From: Saccharofermentans sp.
Lineage (GTDB): Bacteria > Bacillota > Clostridia > Saccharofermentanales > Saccharofermentanaceae
NCBI GenBank assembly: GCA_024691325.1
Contig: JAILNR010000019.1
Location: forward strand, 1-64,000
Direction: 5' to 3'
DNA: 64,000 nucleotides
The position numbers and the translations under genes were made by a program. Under the pieces are notes generated by a model, which saw nothing but the letters and a program-made list of their open reading frames with translations, had not been told where the DNA came from and did no database searches. This document shows, piece by piece, positions 35,892-43,550 of this stretch (position 1 is the stretch's first letter; each line of letters opens with the position of its first letter).

Positions 35892-37013
35892 ATGAAGGTA
35901 GATAAGTTAGTTGAGATCATAGGTTCAGATTTTTATACAGGCGTTCCTGATTCACAATTGAAGGCTCTTTGCAATTATCTGATGGACAGATACGGTATCG
36001 ATTCCAAGCATCATGTGATTGCTGCCAACGAGGGTAACTGTACCGCACTTGCTGCAGGCTACCATCTTGCCACAGGCAAGGTGCCTGTCGTTTACATGCA
36101 GAACAGCGGCGAGGGCAACATCATCAATCCTGTTGCAAGTCTTCTTAACGATAAGGTCTATGCCATCCCTATGGTCTTCATCGTAGGATGGAGAGGCGAA
36201 CCCGGCATTCACGACGAGCCCCAGCATATCTATCAGGGCGAGGTAACGGTTAAGCTTCTTGATGACATGGGAATCAAGTCCTTTATTATCGGCAAGGAGA
36301 CGACCGATGAAGAGGTAATAGCTGCCATGGATGATTTCCGAACAGTTCTTGCTGAGGGTAAGGATGTTGCATTTGTTATCCGTAAGGGTGCTCTTACCGA
36401 TGCTCCCAAGGTTGAGTATAAGAACGACAACAAGATGGTACGCGAGCAGATCATCCAGCACATCGTGAAGGCGAGCGGCGAGGATCCTATCGTAAGCACG
36501 ACGGGTAAGGCAAGCCGCGAGTTGTTTGAGACACGTGTTGCCAACGGTCAGAGCCACAAGTACGACTTCCTTACTGTCGGTTCCATGGGTCACTCATCAT
36601 CCATCGCTTTGGGCGTTGCCATCAACAAGCCCGGCCAGCGCATCTGGTGTGTCGACGGTGACGGTGCAGTCCTCATGCATATGGGTTCCATGGCAGTTCT
36701 TGGAGCAAACAAGCCTTCCAATATGATCCACGTTGTTATCAATAACGCAGCTCACGAGACGGTCGGAGGCATGCCTACTGTTGCAGGTTCCATCGATCTT
36801 GTAGGAGTTGCCAAGGCTTGCGGTTATCCTAATGCCGTGCGCGTTGATACTTTCGAGGATCTCGACAGGGAGCTCGAGGCTGCCAAGGCGCGTAACGAAT
36901 TGAGCCTCATCGAGGTTGCCTGCTCCATAGGTGCACGTGACGATCTCGGCCGTCCTACGACTACCGCGCTCGAAAATAAAGAGAACTTCATGGAGTATCT
37001 TAAGACCTTATAA
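35892..37013 (+). CDS. aepY: Phosphonopyruvate decarboxylase
   Basis: A 373-aa thiamine-diphosphate enzyme. The N-terminal Pyr domain has the catalytic Glu in ANEGNCTALAAGYHLA. The C-terminal PP domain has the TPP/magnesium motif GDGAVLMHMG ending in INN. It turns phosphonopyruvate into phosphonoacetaldehyde and CO2, making the unfavourable mutase step irreversible. It completes PEP to 2-AEP with the two genes before it. It begins 12 bases after aepX and ends one base before the stop of the convergent YidC-sulfatase gene, with no visible terminator. Confidence 0.95.
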   Translation: MKVDKLVEIIGSDFYTGVPDSQLKALCNYLMDRYGIDSKHHVIAANEGNCTALAAGYHLATGKVPVVYMQNSGEGNIINPVASLLNDKVYAIPMVFIVGWRGEPGIHDEPQHIYQGEVTVKLLDDMGIKSFIIGKETTDEEVIAAMDDFRTVLAEGKDVAFVIRKGALTDAPKVEYKNDNKMVREQIIQHIVKASGEDPIVSTTGKASRELFETRVANGQSHKYDFLTVGSMGHSSSIALGVAINKPGQRIWCVDGDGAVLMHMGSMAVLGANKPSNMIHVVINNAAHETVGGMPTVAGSIDLVGVAKACGYPNAVRVDTFEDLDRELEAAKARNELSLIEVACSIGARDDLGRPTTTALENKENFMEYLKTL

Positions 37014-37014
37014 T

Positions 37015-39609
37015 TTAACCGGTATATATATTCCAGTTTTCATCATCGTAGATATTGTTCCTGACAGTCATCCAATAGCTGTCAGGGTCATTAAATTGCG
37101 TCTCTCCATTGGTCGCAAGAGATAATTCCTCGGATATATAAATGATCTGATCGCCGGTCTTGTCGTCAGGAATCATCGGGTTGCCCGTAAACGGATTTAC
37201 AGGGTTATCAATGATACCGTCGAGTGCCAGGTACGGCGTATCCGCATTGGTCATGAATTGATCTGAAGTAACAAACTCCGTACTGCCGAAGTCCTTGACC
37301 ATAAGTATTGGATTGAGGCTCTCCGCATCGTATTCGGGATCAGATATGAGAAGATCATCGAACTGCGACAGAGGGAACCCGTGGTCAGCTACGATGATTA
37401 TTCTCGTGTTGTCGTAAAGACCATTTGCTCTTAAGTAATCGAACCATCTTCCTAGTGCTATGCAGGCTGCCATGTCGCACTGATAGTGAAGGTAATTGTG
37501 ATAGTCGGTATCCATGATCATCTGCACGCCATCGACAGTAAAACGGTCCTGATGAGCTTCATCGAATTCGGTGTTATCGATAACCACAGCAGGCTGGTAT
37601 GACGGCTCTTCGAGCATGCAGACTTCGTGTGTACTTTCATTGGCGAACATGAAGAATGTGTTCTCAGGTTCACTTGTCACATCCACGATATCCGGCAATG
37701 CCTCGAGCACCATATATTGCGATACATAATCTTCGAGTATTCCGTACTGGCGGTGAAGTTCTCCTAAGCCTATAAAAGTATCGTCAACATAACCGCCGTA
37801 AGTGAGGTTCATACATGTATATGAACCATCCGTATAGAAGCGTGACTGGATGATGTTTGGCATGATCTTCATGATTCCGTAGCAGAAAAGATTTCTGTTG
37901 AGACGAAGCTCAAGTTCTTCACCTGCATCAGTCAGAAACTCACTTCTGTAGTTAAATGTGCCTGCCATCTGGAAGGCATTGATATTCTCGTTGTCATCAT
38001 AAATGCTTACGTCGTCATACCATGCGTAATTGGCAAGTGACGGGTCGCCGACAGATACTGTCCATCCCTCATCCGCGAAGATGGTGGGGAGGACGCGGAG
38101 CGATTCGTTGTGCTTATCCACAAGCGGCTCATCCGCTCTCAAGTTAAGCATATAAGGCGTATACTCATATCCGCCGAATACCGCAGGAACAGCCATATTG
38201 GTTCTTCTTCCGAATGAGACTGTGTTCGGGTAGTAGGTAAATCCGTCAAACTGCGAAGCGACATCAGGACGCTCGTTAAAGATATACGGGATGTACGCGC
38301 CGATCATTCTGTCCATCATTATGACTACAACATTCTGACCTGTCGTGGACATGGGGACCACAACATCCTCTGCGCTGTTGGTCCTGATCTGACCGTGCTC
38401 ATTAATATCTTTAACTATTGTCCTAAGATTTTTAAATGATACAAAACAGATCGTTATAAGGAATATTACAAGCACGGGTTTAAAGAACTTTTTAAACTTC
38501 CAGACGAGCACCAAAACAGCTCCGGCGATCACGACATTCCAGACTATGTTGGGAATCCACTCCTCATTCAAAAAGTAAAGAACGAGATCGAAGATGAGCT
38601 TCCTTGATATCGTTCCGAAACTCTTGTTAAAGAAGACGTAGTTGGCGATTCCCGCGGTTGCGATTACGGGCATAACATAAGTCATTACCTTGCCGAGCGT
38701 TTCCTTGGTAAGGTAAATAAACAAAGGTATCCAGATAAGGAAAGTTCCTGCGGCAGCAAGCGTGCTGCTGAGAAGATACCAGGCGGGACTGTAAGGATTC
38801 TCGATGTATGTGTTTATCATCTCGGTCGGGTTGGCTGCGATTACATCCGAGGGTATAAAGAAACCGGTAAGCACAGCAAGCACTGCGCACGAGAGCATGA
38901 TGATGGAAAAAGACATTTCACCTGCGGGATGCTTCTTCTTTTCTTTTCGGGCGGTGGGGTGCCACAGGCTGACGACAACATTCTTCATAAGAGAGAAGAT
39001 GTTGTTTAAGGTCCAATAGAATACGAGTCCCGCGGGGGAGCCGTAAAGGAGCACGAGGAAGACCAGCGCGATGATGATAAGCTTCAGGTTGTCTTTTATC
39101 GTTTTCTTATCGGAATACACGAAGCCCGAGATGATGTTGATGGCGGTCATGAGGATCGGAAGAAGGTTGATGCTCACGGAACCCAGCGGGATAAGACCGT
39201 CAGGAAGCCCAAGATCTTTTATCGGGCCCAATGAACTTCCGTGGAGGATGTTGAGGTTCGACAGGAAACTGTAGGCTGCGATGAAGAACGGGATCTGCAG
39301 GAAAAGCGATATCGATTCCTTCAACACATCTGTTGACTTGTAGTTGTTCTCTCTGTAGTAAGCCTGGAGCATCATGACGCGTTCGTCTCCCGAGAATGCG
39401 CTCTTGATGCGGTCCACCCAGGGCTTCATCATCTTTTTCTTTTGAAGTTGTTCCTTCTCTAACTTGTCCGCGCGAAAATACAAAGGCAGCAGCAGGAAGT
39501 TTACCACCAGGCTCATGGCGAGGATGGATAAACCTGCATTATGAGTGAGCTTGTAAGCGTAAAAGCAGATGAATTCAAACAGGAGTTTGAGCGGCTCAAC
39601 TATTAACAA
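37015..39609 (-). CDS. YidC/Oxa1-like domain fused to sulfatase/LtaS-type phosphotransferase (copy 2)
   Basis: An 864-aa paralogue of the gene at 29769 with the same layout. The YidC-like part has GLSILAMSLVVNFLLLPL, again with Asn in place of the groove Arg, LFLQIPFFIAAYSFL, and PAGLVFYWTLNN. Helices to about 400 are followed by the phosphatase-superfamily domain with VVVIMMDRM, conserved Thr in RRTNMAVP and VADHG. The track start is a TTG at 39609 without a ribosome site. Alignment with copy 1 continues upstream (YLF before the TTG), and an AAGGAG site sits 9 bases before an in-frame ATA at 39627, so the real protein probably starts there. It converges on the phosphonate operon. Confidence 0.82.
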   Translation of the reverse strand: MLIVEPLKLLFEFICFYAYKLTHNAGLSILAMSLVVNFLLLPLYFRADKLEKEQLQKKKMMKPWVDRIKSAFSGDERVMMLQAYYRENNYKSTDVLKESISLFLQIPFFIAAYSFLSNLNILHGSSLGPIKDLGLPDGLIPLGSVSINLLPILMTAINIISGFVYSDKKTIKDNLKLIIIALVFLVLLYGSPAGLVFYWTLNNIFSLMKNVVVSLWHPTARKEKKKHPAGEMSFSIIMLSCAVLAVLTGFFIPSDVIAANPTEMINTYIENPYSPAWYLLSSTLAAAGTFLIWIPLFIYLTKETLGKVMTYVMPVIATAGIANYVFFNKSFGTISRKLIFDLVLYFLNEEWIPNIVWNVVIAGAVLVLVWKFKKFFKPVLVIFLITICFVSFKNLRTIVKDINEHGQIRTNSAEDVVVPMSTTGQNVVVIMMDRMIGAYIPYIFNERPDVASQFDGFTYYPNTVSFGRRTNMAVPAVFGGYEYTPYMLNLRADEPLVDKHNESLRVLPTIFADEGWTVSVGDPSLANYAWYDDVSIYDDNENINAFQMAGTFNYRSEFLTDAGEELELRLNRNLFCYGIMKIMPNIIQSRFYTDGSYTCMNLTYGGYVDDTFIGLGELHRQYGILEDYVSQYMVLEALPDIVDVTSEPENTFFMFANESTHEVCMLEEPSYQPAVVIDNTEFDEAHQDRFTVDGVQMIMDTDYHNYLHYQCDMAACIALGRWFDYLRANGLYDNTRIIIVADHGFPLSQFDDLLISDPEYDAESLNPILMVKDFGSTEFVTSDQFMTNADTPYLALDGIIDNPVNPFTGNPMIPDDKTGDQIIYISEELSLATNGETQFNDPDSYWMTVRNNIYDDENWNIYTG

Positions 39610-39636
39610 GAAAAGATAATTGAATATAGTCCCACA

Positions 39637-39642
39637 CTCCTT
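39637..39642 (-). promoter_or_regulatory. Ribosome site pointing to a non-standard ATA start
   Basis: AAGGAG on the minus strand lies 9 bases before an in-frame ATA (39627-39625) and 27 bases before the annotated TTG. There is no ATG, GTG or TTG in the frame between the site and the TTG. Confidence 0.5.
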
Positions 39643-39672
39643 AACCGGGTTTGTTCAAAGCAATCAGAGTTC

Positions 39673-39748
39673 TGGTGGAGACGAAGGGGATCGAACCCTC
39701 GACCTTACGGATGCGAACCGTACGCTCTCCCAGCTGAGCTACGCCCCC
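39673..39748 (-). tRNA. tRNA-Ala (anticodon CGC)
   Basis: A 76-base cloverleaf with encoded CCA. The acceptor stem begins GGGGGCG and contains the G3:U70 wobble pair, the alanine identity element. The anticodon loop TTCGCAT gives CGC, reading GCG. The T arm has the GTTCGATCC form. It lies alone between the second YidC-sulfatase gene and the patatin gene. Confidence 0.95.
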
Positions 39749-39772
39749 ATAACGGAGACGATTATAACACCA

Positions 39773-40633
39773 TCAGGATAGAAAATCGATAATAGCGGCA
39801 AGCTTGGAAGATGCGAGTTCGCGGCCTGTGTTGTATACGCGGCGAAGTTCATCGGGATCTTTCTCGAGGGGGCTTATGTTAAGTGCATGGGGCGGTCTTA
39901 AGACGAAGGCACTGCCTTCATCCTCGCGGACTTTAACGTAAGCTTTCTGTGCATTATACGTGGCGGGTCTGTCGGCAAGGCCTTGAATGAGTGCCGGGTA
40001 TTTATGAAGAGCCGCTTTGATCGCGGTGAAGTACTTGTACTGGTGCTTGGTATAATCAGCGGGCTGGGTGAGGATCACAAGGTTCCTGTTGCAGCCGCAT
40101 TTTTCCATAAACTCCAGCGGGATCGAATCGCTGATGCCTCCGTCAAGAAGCTTCTGTCCGTTGATGTCAACTACACGGGAGGCAAGAGGCATAGACGCTG
40201 ACGCCTGTATCCACAGCATGTCTTCCGGACCTCCGTCAGTAAGAAGGTGATAGACAGGCTTTCCCGTTACAACATCAGTAGCAACGGCGTAGAACTCAAG
40301 CGGATCGTTCTTAAAGGTTTCCTTATCAAATATATCAAGCTCATCCGGCATCTTGCGGTAGCAAAAATCTGCCCCGTAAAGATCGCCCGTGAATATGAGC
40401 GAGCGGAAACTTTTGTAGTGCCAGTCAGATGCGTAGTTGACGTTGTATCTTATCGCGCGGCCGATCTGATGCGATTTATAGTTGCAGCCAAAGGCGGCAC
40501 CTGCGGATACACCTGCAGCCTTATCGAAAACGATATTGTTTTCCATAAGCACATCGAGTATGCCTGCGGTAAACAATCCCCTCATGGCTCCGCCTTCAAG
40601 CACGAGCCCTTTTACATTCCTGTTACTATTCAC
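39773..40633 (-). CDS. Patatin-like phospholipase
   Basis: A 286-aa acyl hydrolase of the RssA/YjjU patatin group. It has the glycine-rich oxyanion loop LEGGAMRG (about residue 13), the Ser nucleophile in GVSAG (about 41) and the catalytic Asp in LLDGGISD (about 161), a Ser-Asp dyad. It should hydrolyse acyl esters of phospholipid or a related lipid in the cytoplasm or at the membrane. Translation begins at GTG 40633 with no Shine-Dalgarno sequence. The promoter just upstream predicts transcription to begin at this codon, so the mRNA may be leaderless. Confidence 0.92.
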   Translation of the reverse strand: MNSNRNVKGLVLEGGAMRGLFTAGILDVLMENNIVFDKAAGVSAGAAFGCNYKSHQIGRAIRYNVNYASDWHYKSFRSLIFTGDLYGADFCYRKMPDELDIFDKETFKNDPLEFYAVATDVVTGKPVYHLLTDGGPEDMLWIQASASMPLASRVVDINGQKLLDGGISDSIPLEFMEKCGCNRNLVILTQPADYTKHQYKYFTAIKAALHKYPALIQGLADRPATYNAQKAYVKVREDEGSAFVLRPPHALNISPLEKDPDELRRVYNTGRELASSKLAAIIDFLS

Positions 40634-40639
40634 GCGTCA

Positions 40640-40668
40640 ATGATAGTAAGAGAGTTTGCGCGTGTCAA
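40640..40668 (-). promoter_or_regulatory. Promoter of the patatin gene
   Basis: Minus strand TTGACA (40668-40663), 17 bases, TATCAT (40645-40640). The expected start of transcription, about 7 bases on, coincides with the GTG start codon. Confidence 0.65.
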
Positions 40669-40699
40669 TTTTTGTTATTATGAAGCAGGTGAGGTAATT

Positions 40700-41581
40700 A
40701 TGATCAAACGATTTTTTGAAAAGCATGGAATAGAACCCGTTAAATTCATACACATGTCCATCGCAGGTATTGTGTCCGCTATCGGCATTACTATGTTCCT
40801 GTCCCCGGTCCATCTTTACGATTCAGGCATCGCGGGAACATCTCTTTTATTGTCGCAGTTGTCGTATATCGGTTTTTTCAATCTCTCTTTCTTCCTTGCC
40901 GTGTTAAACATTCCTTTGATAATCTACGGGCTTAAGAAACAGGGTGTGGCTTTTACTGTTTACTCTGTGTTTGCCGTTATCGTGTATTCTATCTCGGCTC
41001 TTGTTATCGAGGACGTGTTTGAACTTGGCGAAGCCTCGCCTATTGCAGGCACCGATCTTCTTTTGTGTGCGATATTCGGCGGACTTATCTGCGGTGCGGG
41101 ATCCGGTATATCAGTAAGGTACGGAGGTGCCATAGATGGTGTGGAAGTCATGGCTGTTATTTTCGCGAAGTCTTTGAATCTCACTGTCGGAACTTTCATG
41201 ATGATCTACAACACATGCCTTTATGTTATCTGCGGCATCATCTTCAAAAGTTGGACATTGCCTTTGTACTCGATGGTGACGTACTACGTTGCTCTTCATA
41301 CGATAGACTTTATCGCCGAGGGTATCGACCGTTCCAAGTCGGTCATGATAATTACCGGTAAGGGGGATGAAGTCTCGAAGGCGCTGATGGAGGAATTCGG
41401 TTCAGGTACGACTATAATCCCTGCCAAGGGCGGCTTTACCATGAAGGACAGAACCGTGGTGTATTTTGTCGTGAACAGATTCCAGATTGCACGTATGAGG
41501 ACCCTGGTTCACAAGGTAGATCCTCACGCCTATTTAACTATCTCAGAAGTTGCTGACATTTATAAGTACGAACAAGGCTAA
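40700..41581 (+). CDS. YitT-family membrane protein
   Basis: A 293-aa protein with five to six membrane helices (about 15-190, including GAGSGISVRYGGAIDG) followed by a soluble C-terminal DUF2179 domain (about 205-293, TKGGFTMKD-like region and the VADIYKY end). This is the standard layout of the YitT/YebE family, whose role is unknown, with transport sometimes proposed. The ORF track extends the frame to 40247, but that extension overlaps the patatin gene. ATG 40700 has a GGTGAGG ribosome site and matches the family start. Confidence 0.9.
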   Translation: MIKRFFEKHGIEPVKFIHMSIAGIVSAIGITMFLSPVHLYDSGIAGTSLLLSQLSYIGFFNLSFFLAVLNIPLIIYGLKKQGVAFTVYSVFAVIVYSISALVIEDVFELGEASPIAGTDLLLCAIFGGLICGAGSGISVRYGGAIDGVEVMAVIFAKSLNLTVGTFMMIYNTCLYVICGIIFKSWTLPLYSMVTYYVALHTIDFIAEGIDRSKSVMIITGKGDEVSKALMEEFGSGTTIIPAKGGFTMKDRTVVYFVVNRFQIARMRTLVHKVDPHAYLTISEVADIYKYEQG

Positions 41582-41631
41582 AATGTCTAAAAACAAGGCC
41601 TCTAAAGCGGTTTTTTTGCCATTTTGACAAG

Positions 41632-41661
41632 TTACATGTAAGACACGCGCGATGATATAAT
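41632..41661 (+). promoter_or_regulatory. Promoter of the carD-like gene
   Basis: TTACAT (41632-41637), 18 bases, TATAAT (41656-41661), with TG one base upstream, giving the extended -10 TGATATAAT. A TTGACA at 41624 is too far away (26 bases) to be its -35 box. Confidence 0.65.
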
Positions 41662-41731
41662 TTACACGTGGCATTTCTCGCCACATTCGTTGGTTTTCAG
41701 AGGGTTTTATCATCAAAGAAAGAGGCGCGAT

Positions 41732-42247
41732 ATGAGTTTCTCGAAGGGCGAGACAGTAGTTTACGGCGGTAGCGGTGTTTGCCAGATTGACGATATCAAG
41801 GATGTTCGCTTTTATCACGAGCGTCCCCAGAAGTACTATATCTTAAAGCCCCTCTTTGTAAATCAGGCACAGGTTGTATATGTGCCTTACAATAACGAGA
41901 AACTGACTGCCAAGATAAAGCCTGTTATTTCCAAGAAGGAAGCGCTTGATCTCATTCATAATATCAAGGATGGTTCATTGAAGTGGATCGAAGACAGAAA
42001 TGAGCGCAAGGAAGTCTATAACGGACTCATCTCAAGCGGAGACAGAAAGAGCATCGTGGATGTCATAACCGCCATCACCGCACACAGACGTGAGCTTGAG
42101 GATGAGGGCAAGACATTGAACCAGCAGGATGAGAAGATCCTGACAGATGCAGAGAGAAGAATGAATGCTGAGTTCGCAGTGGCTCTCGGCATGGATCCCA
42201 AGGAGATTCCGGATTTCATCCAGGAAGAGAAAGCCAAGGTCAGCTGA
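41732..42247 (+). CDS. CarD-family transcriptional regulator
   Basis: A 171-aa protein. The N-terminal CarD/TRCF RNA-polymerase-interaction domain begins FSKGETVVYGGSGVCQI and spans about 1-65. The C-terminal helical domain (70-171) would contact promoter DNA near the -10 element. CarD proteins bind the RNA polymerase beta subunit and stabilise or limit open complexes, often at rRNA promoters. The start is ATG 41732; the track start at 41690 would run back toward the predicted transcript start. It precedes the shikimate operon, which has its own promoter and attenuator. Confidence 0.92.
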   Translation: MSFSKGETVVYGGSGVCQIDDIKDVRFYHERPQKYYILKPLFVNQAQVVYVPYNNEKLTAKIKPVISKKEALDLIHNIKDGSLKWIEDRNERKEVYNGLISSGDRKSIVDVITAITAHRRELEDEGKTLNQQDEKILTDAERRMNAEFAVALGMDPKEIPDFIQEEKAKVS

Positions 42248-42286
42248 TTAGACGGTTATTGGAATAAACGAGTCAAATCCAAAGCC

Positions 42287-42316
42287 TTGACAATTCCTAT
42301 GGTTTTGATGTTTAAT
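42287..42316 (+). promoter_or_regulatory. Promoter of the shikimate operon
   Basis: TTGACA (42287-42292), 18 bases, TTTAAT (42311-42316). The start of transcription is expected near 42323, one base before the leader-peptide ATG. Confidence 0.65.
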
Positions 42317-42323
42317 CTACGGC

Positions 42324-42386
42324 ATGAACAGAAACTTTTACGCATTTGCATACAACTATTATTACTACTTTACGAACGTGAAGTAA
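42324..42386 (+). CDS. Tyr/Phe-rich attenuator leader peptide
   Basis: A 20-codon ORF encoding six Tyr and three Phe, including the run NYYYYF, ending at TAA 42384-42386. It lies between the operon promoter and an intrinsic terminator ahead of DAHP synthase. By analogy with the phe and tyr leaders of enterobacteria, ribosome stalling at Tyr or Phe codons would favour an antiterminator. No Shine-Dalgarno sequence is present, and the predicted transcription start almost touches the ATG, so leaderless translation is likely. The ORF is too short for the supplied track. Confidence 0.8.
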   Translation: MNRNFYAFAYNYYYYFTNVK

Positions 42387-42435
42387 GAGTGGTTTGTGCA
42401 AGCAGGAAGTTAATGGAAAACTGATTTAAATGATA

Positions 42436-42469
42436 GGCGCCGCACGAATCACTCGGGCGGCGCTTTTTT
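42436..42469 (+). terminator. Attenuator terminator before aroF
   Basis: GCGCCGC (42437-42443) pairs with GCGGCGC (42457-42463), with an inner CGA/TCG extension and six T residues directly after. It lies 50 bases after the leader-peptide stop and 53 bases before aroF, so it ends transcription early unless an alternative fold forms. Confidence 0.88.
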
Positions 42470-42521
42470 ACGGCCTCGCCCGCAAGGCGCCAAGTAAACA
42501 GTTCTAGGAGGATTAAAGAAC

Positions 42522-43520
42522 ATGATTGCAGTATTGAAGGAAAGCGCAACAGAACAACAGATTCAGAACCTTACTACCTGGTTCGAGTCTCAGGGAGTTA
42601 AGGTTAACCGCTCCAAGGGTGATTATGTCACCATCTTAGGTCTCATCGGAGACACAACAAAGATCGACATCGATCTTTTAAGAGGCCTCGACATTATCGA
42701 TAATGTAATGAGAATCTCCGAGCCCTTCAAGAAGGCAAACAGAAAGTTCCATCCCGAGGATTCTGTAGTTGATATAAGCGGCGTTAAGATCGGCGGCGGC
42801 AACTTCGCAGTTATGGCGGGTCCGTGCTCAGTTGAGAACGAGGAACAGATAATCGAGACTGCAAAGGCAGTTAAGGCTGCAGGCGCAACACTCTTAAGAG
42901 GCGGAGCTTACAAGCCGAGGACATCTCCTTACGATTTCCAGGGCCTTCACGAAGAGGGAATCAAGCTTCTTATTAAGGCAAGAGAGGAAACCGGTCTTCC
43001 TATCGTATCCGAGATCATGAGTCCCGATCAGATCCCTGTCTTTGAGGAAGTCGACTGTCTGCAGGTAGGTGCACGAAACATGCAGAACTTCGACCTTCTT
43101 AAAGCAATCGGTAAGACAAATAAGCCTGTACTTCTTAAGCGCGGTCTTTCCGCTACCATCAAGGAGTGGCTCATGAGTGCTGAGTACATCATGAGTGAGG
43201 GCAACTCCAATGTCATCCTCTGCGAGAGAGGAATCAGAACATACGAGACATACACGAGAAACACTTTCGATGTAAGTGCTATCTCCGCTTTGAAGGAGCT
43301 TACACACCTTCCTGTTGTAGGTGATCCTTCTCACGCTACCGGCAAGGTATCGCTCATCGAGCCTATGGCTATGGCTGCAGTCGTATCCGGCGCAGACGGA
43401 CTCGAGATCGAAGTTCATAACTGCCCCAAGAAGGCTTTATCCGATGCTGCACAGCAGTTGACACCCGACCAGTTCATCGGTGTAATGGAGTCTATCAACA
43501 AGGCCAGAAGCATACTCTGA
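42522..43520 (+). CDS. aroF: 3-deoxy-7-phosphoheptulonate (DAHP) synthase
   Basis: A 332-aa type I-beta DAHP synthase. The first 70 residues form the ferredoxin-like/ACT-type regulatory domain seen in Thermotoga-type enzymes, which bind Tyr or Phe for feedback control. The barrel has AGPCSVE, GGAYKPRTSPY, LLKRG and VGDPSHATG. It joins PEP and erythrose-4-phosphate, the first step of the shikimate pathway. ATG 42522 follows AGGAGG. It is the first enzyme gene of a seven-gene operon behind the attenuator. Confidence 0.97.
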   Translation: MIAVLKESATEQQIQNLTTWFESQGVKVNRSKGDYVTILGLIGDTTKIDIDLLRGLDIIDNVMRISEPFKKANRKFHPEDSVVDISGVKIGGGNFAVMAGPCSVENEEQIIETAKAVKAAGATLLRGGAYKPRTSPYDFQGLHEEGIKLLIKAREETGLPIVSEIMSPDQIPVFEEVDCLQVGARNMQNFDLLKAIGKTNKPVLLKRGLSATIKEWLMSAEYIMSEGNSNVILCERGIRTYETYTRNTFDVSAISALKELTHLPVVGDPSHATGKVSLIEPMAMAAVVSGADGLEIEVHNCPKKALSDAAQQLTPDQFIGVMESINKARSIL

Positions 43521-43550
43521 TAACAGGATAGAAAGAAGGCAGGCGCGAAA

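Noticed and set aside
40247-40699. N-terminal extension of the YitT ORF over the patatin gene
   Set aside because: It lies antisense to a well-supported patatin coding region; the family start and the ribosome site are at 40700.
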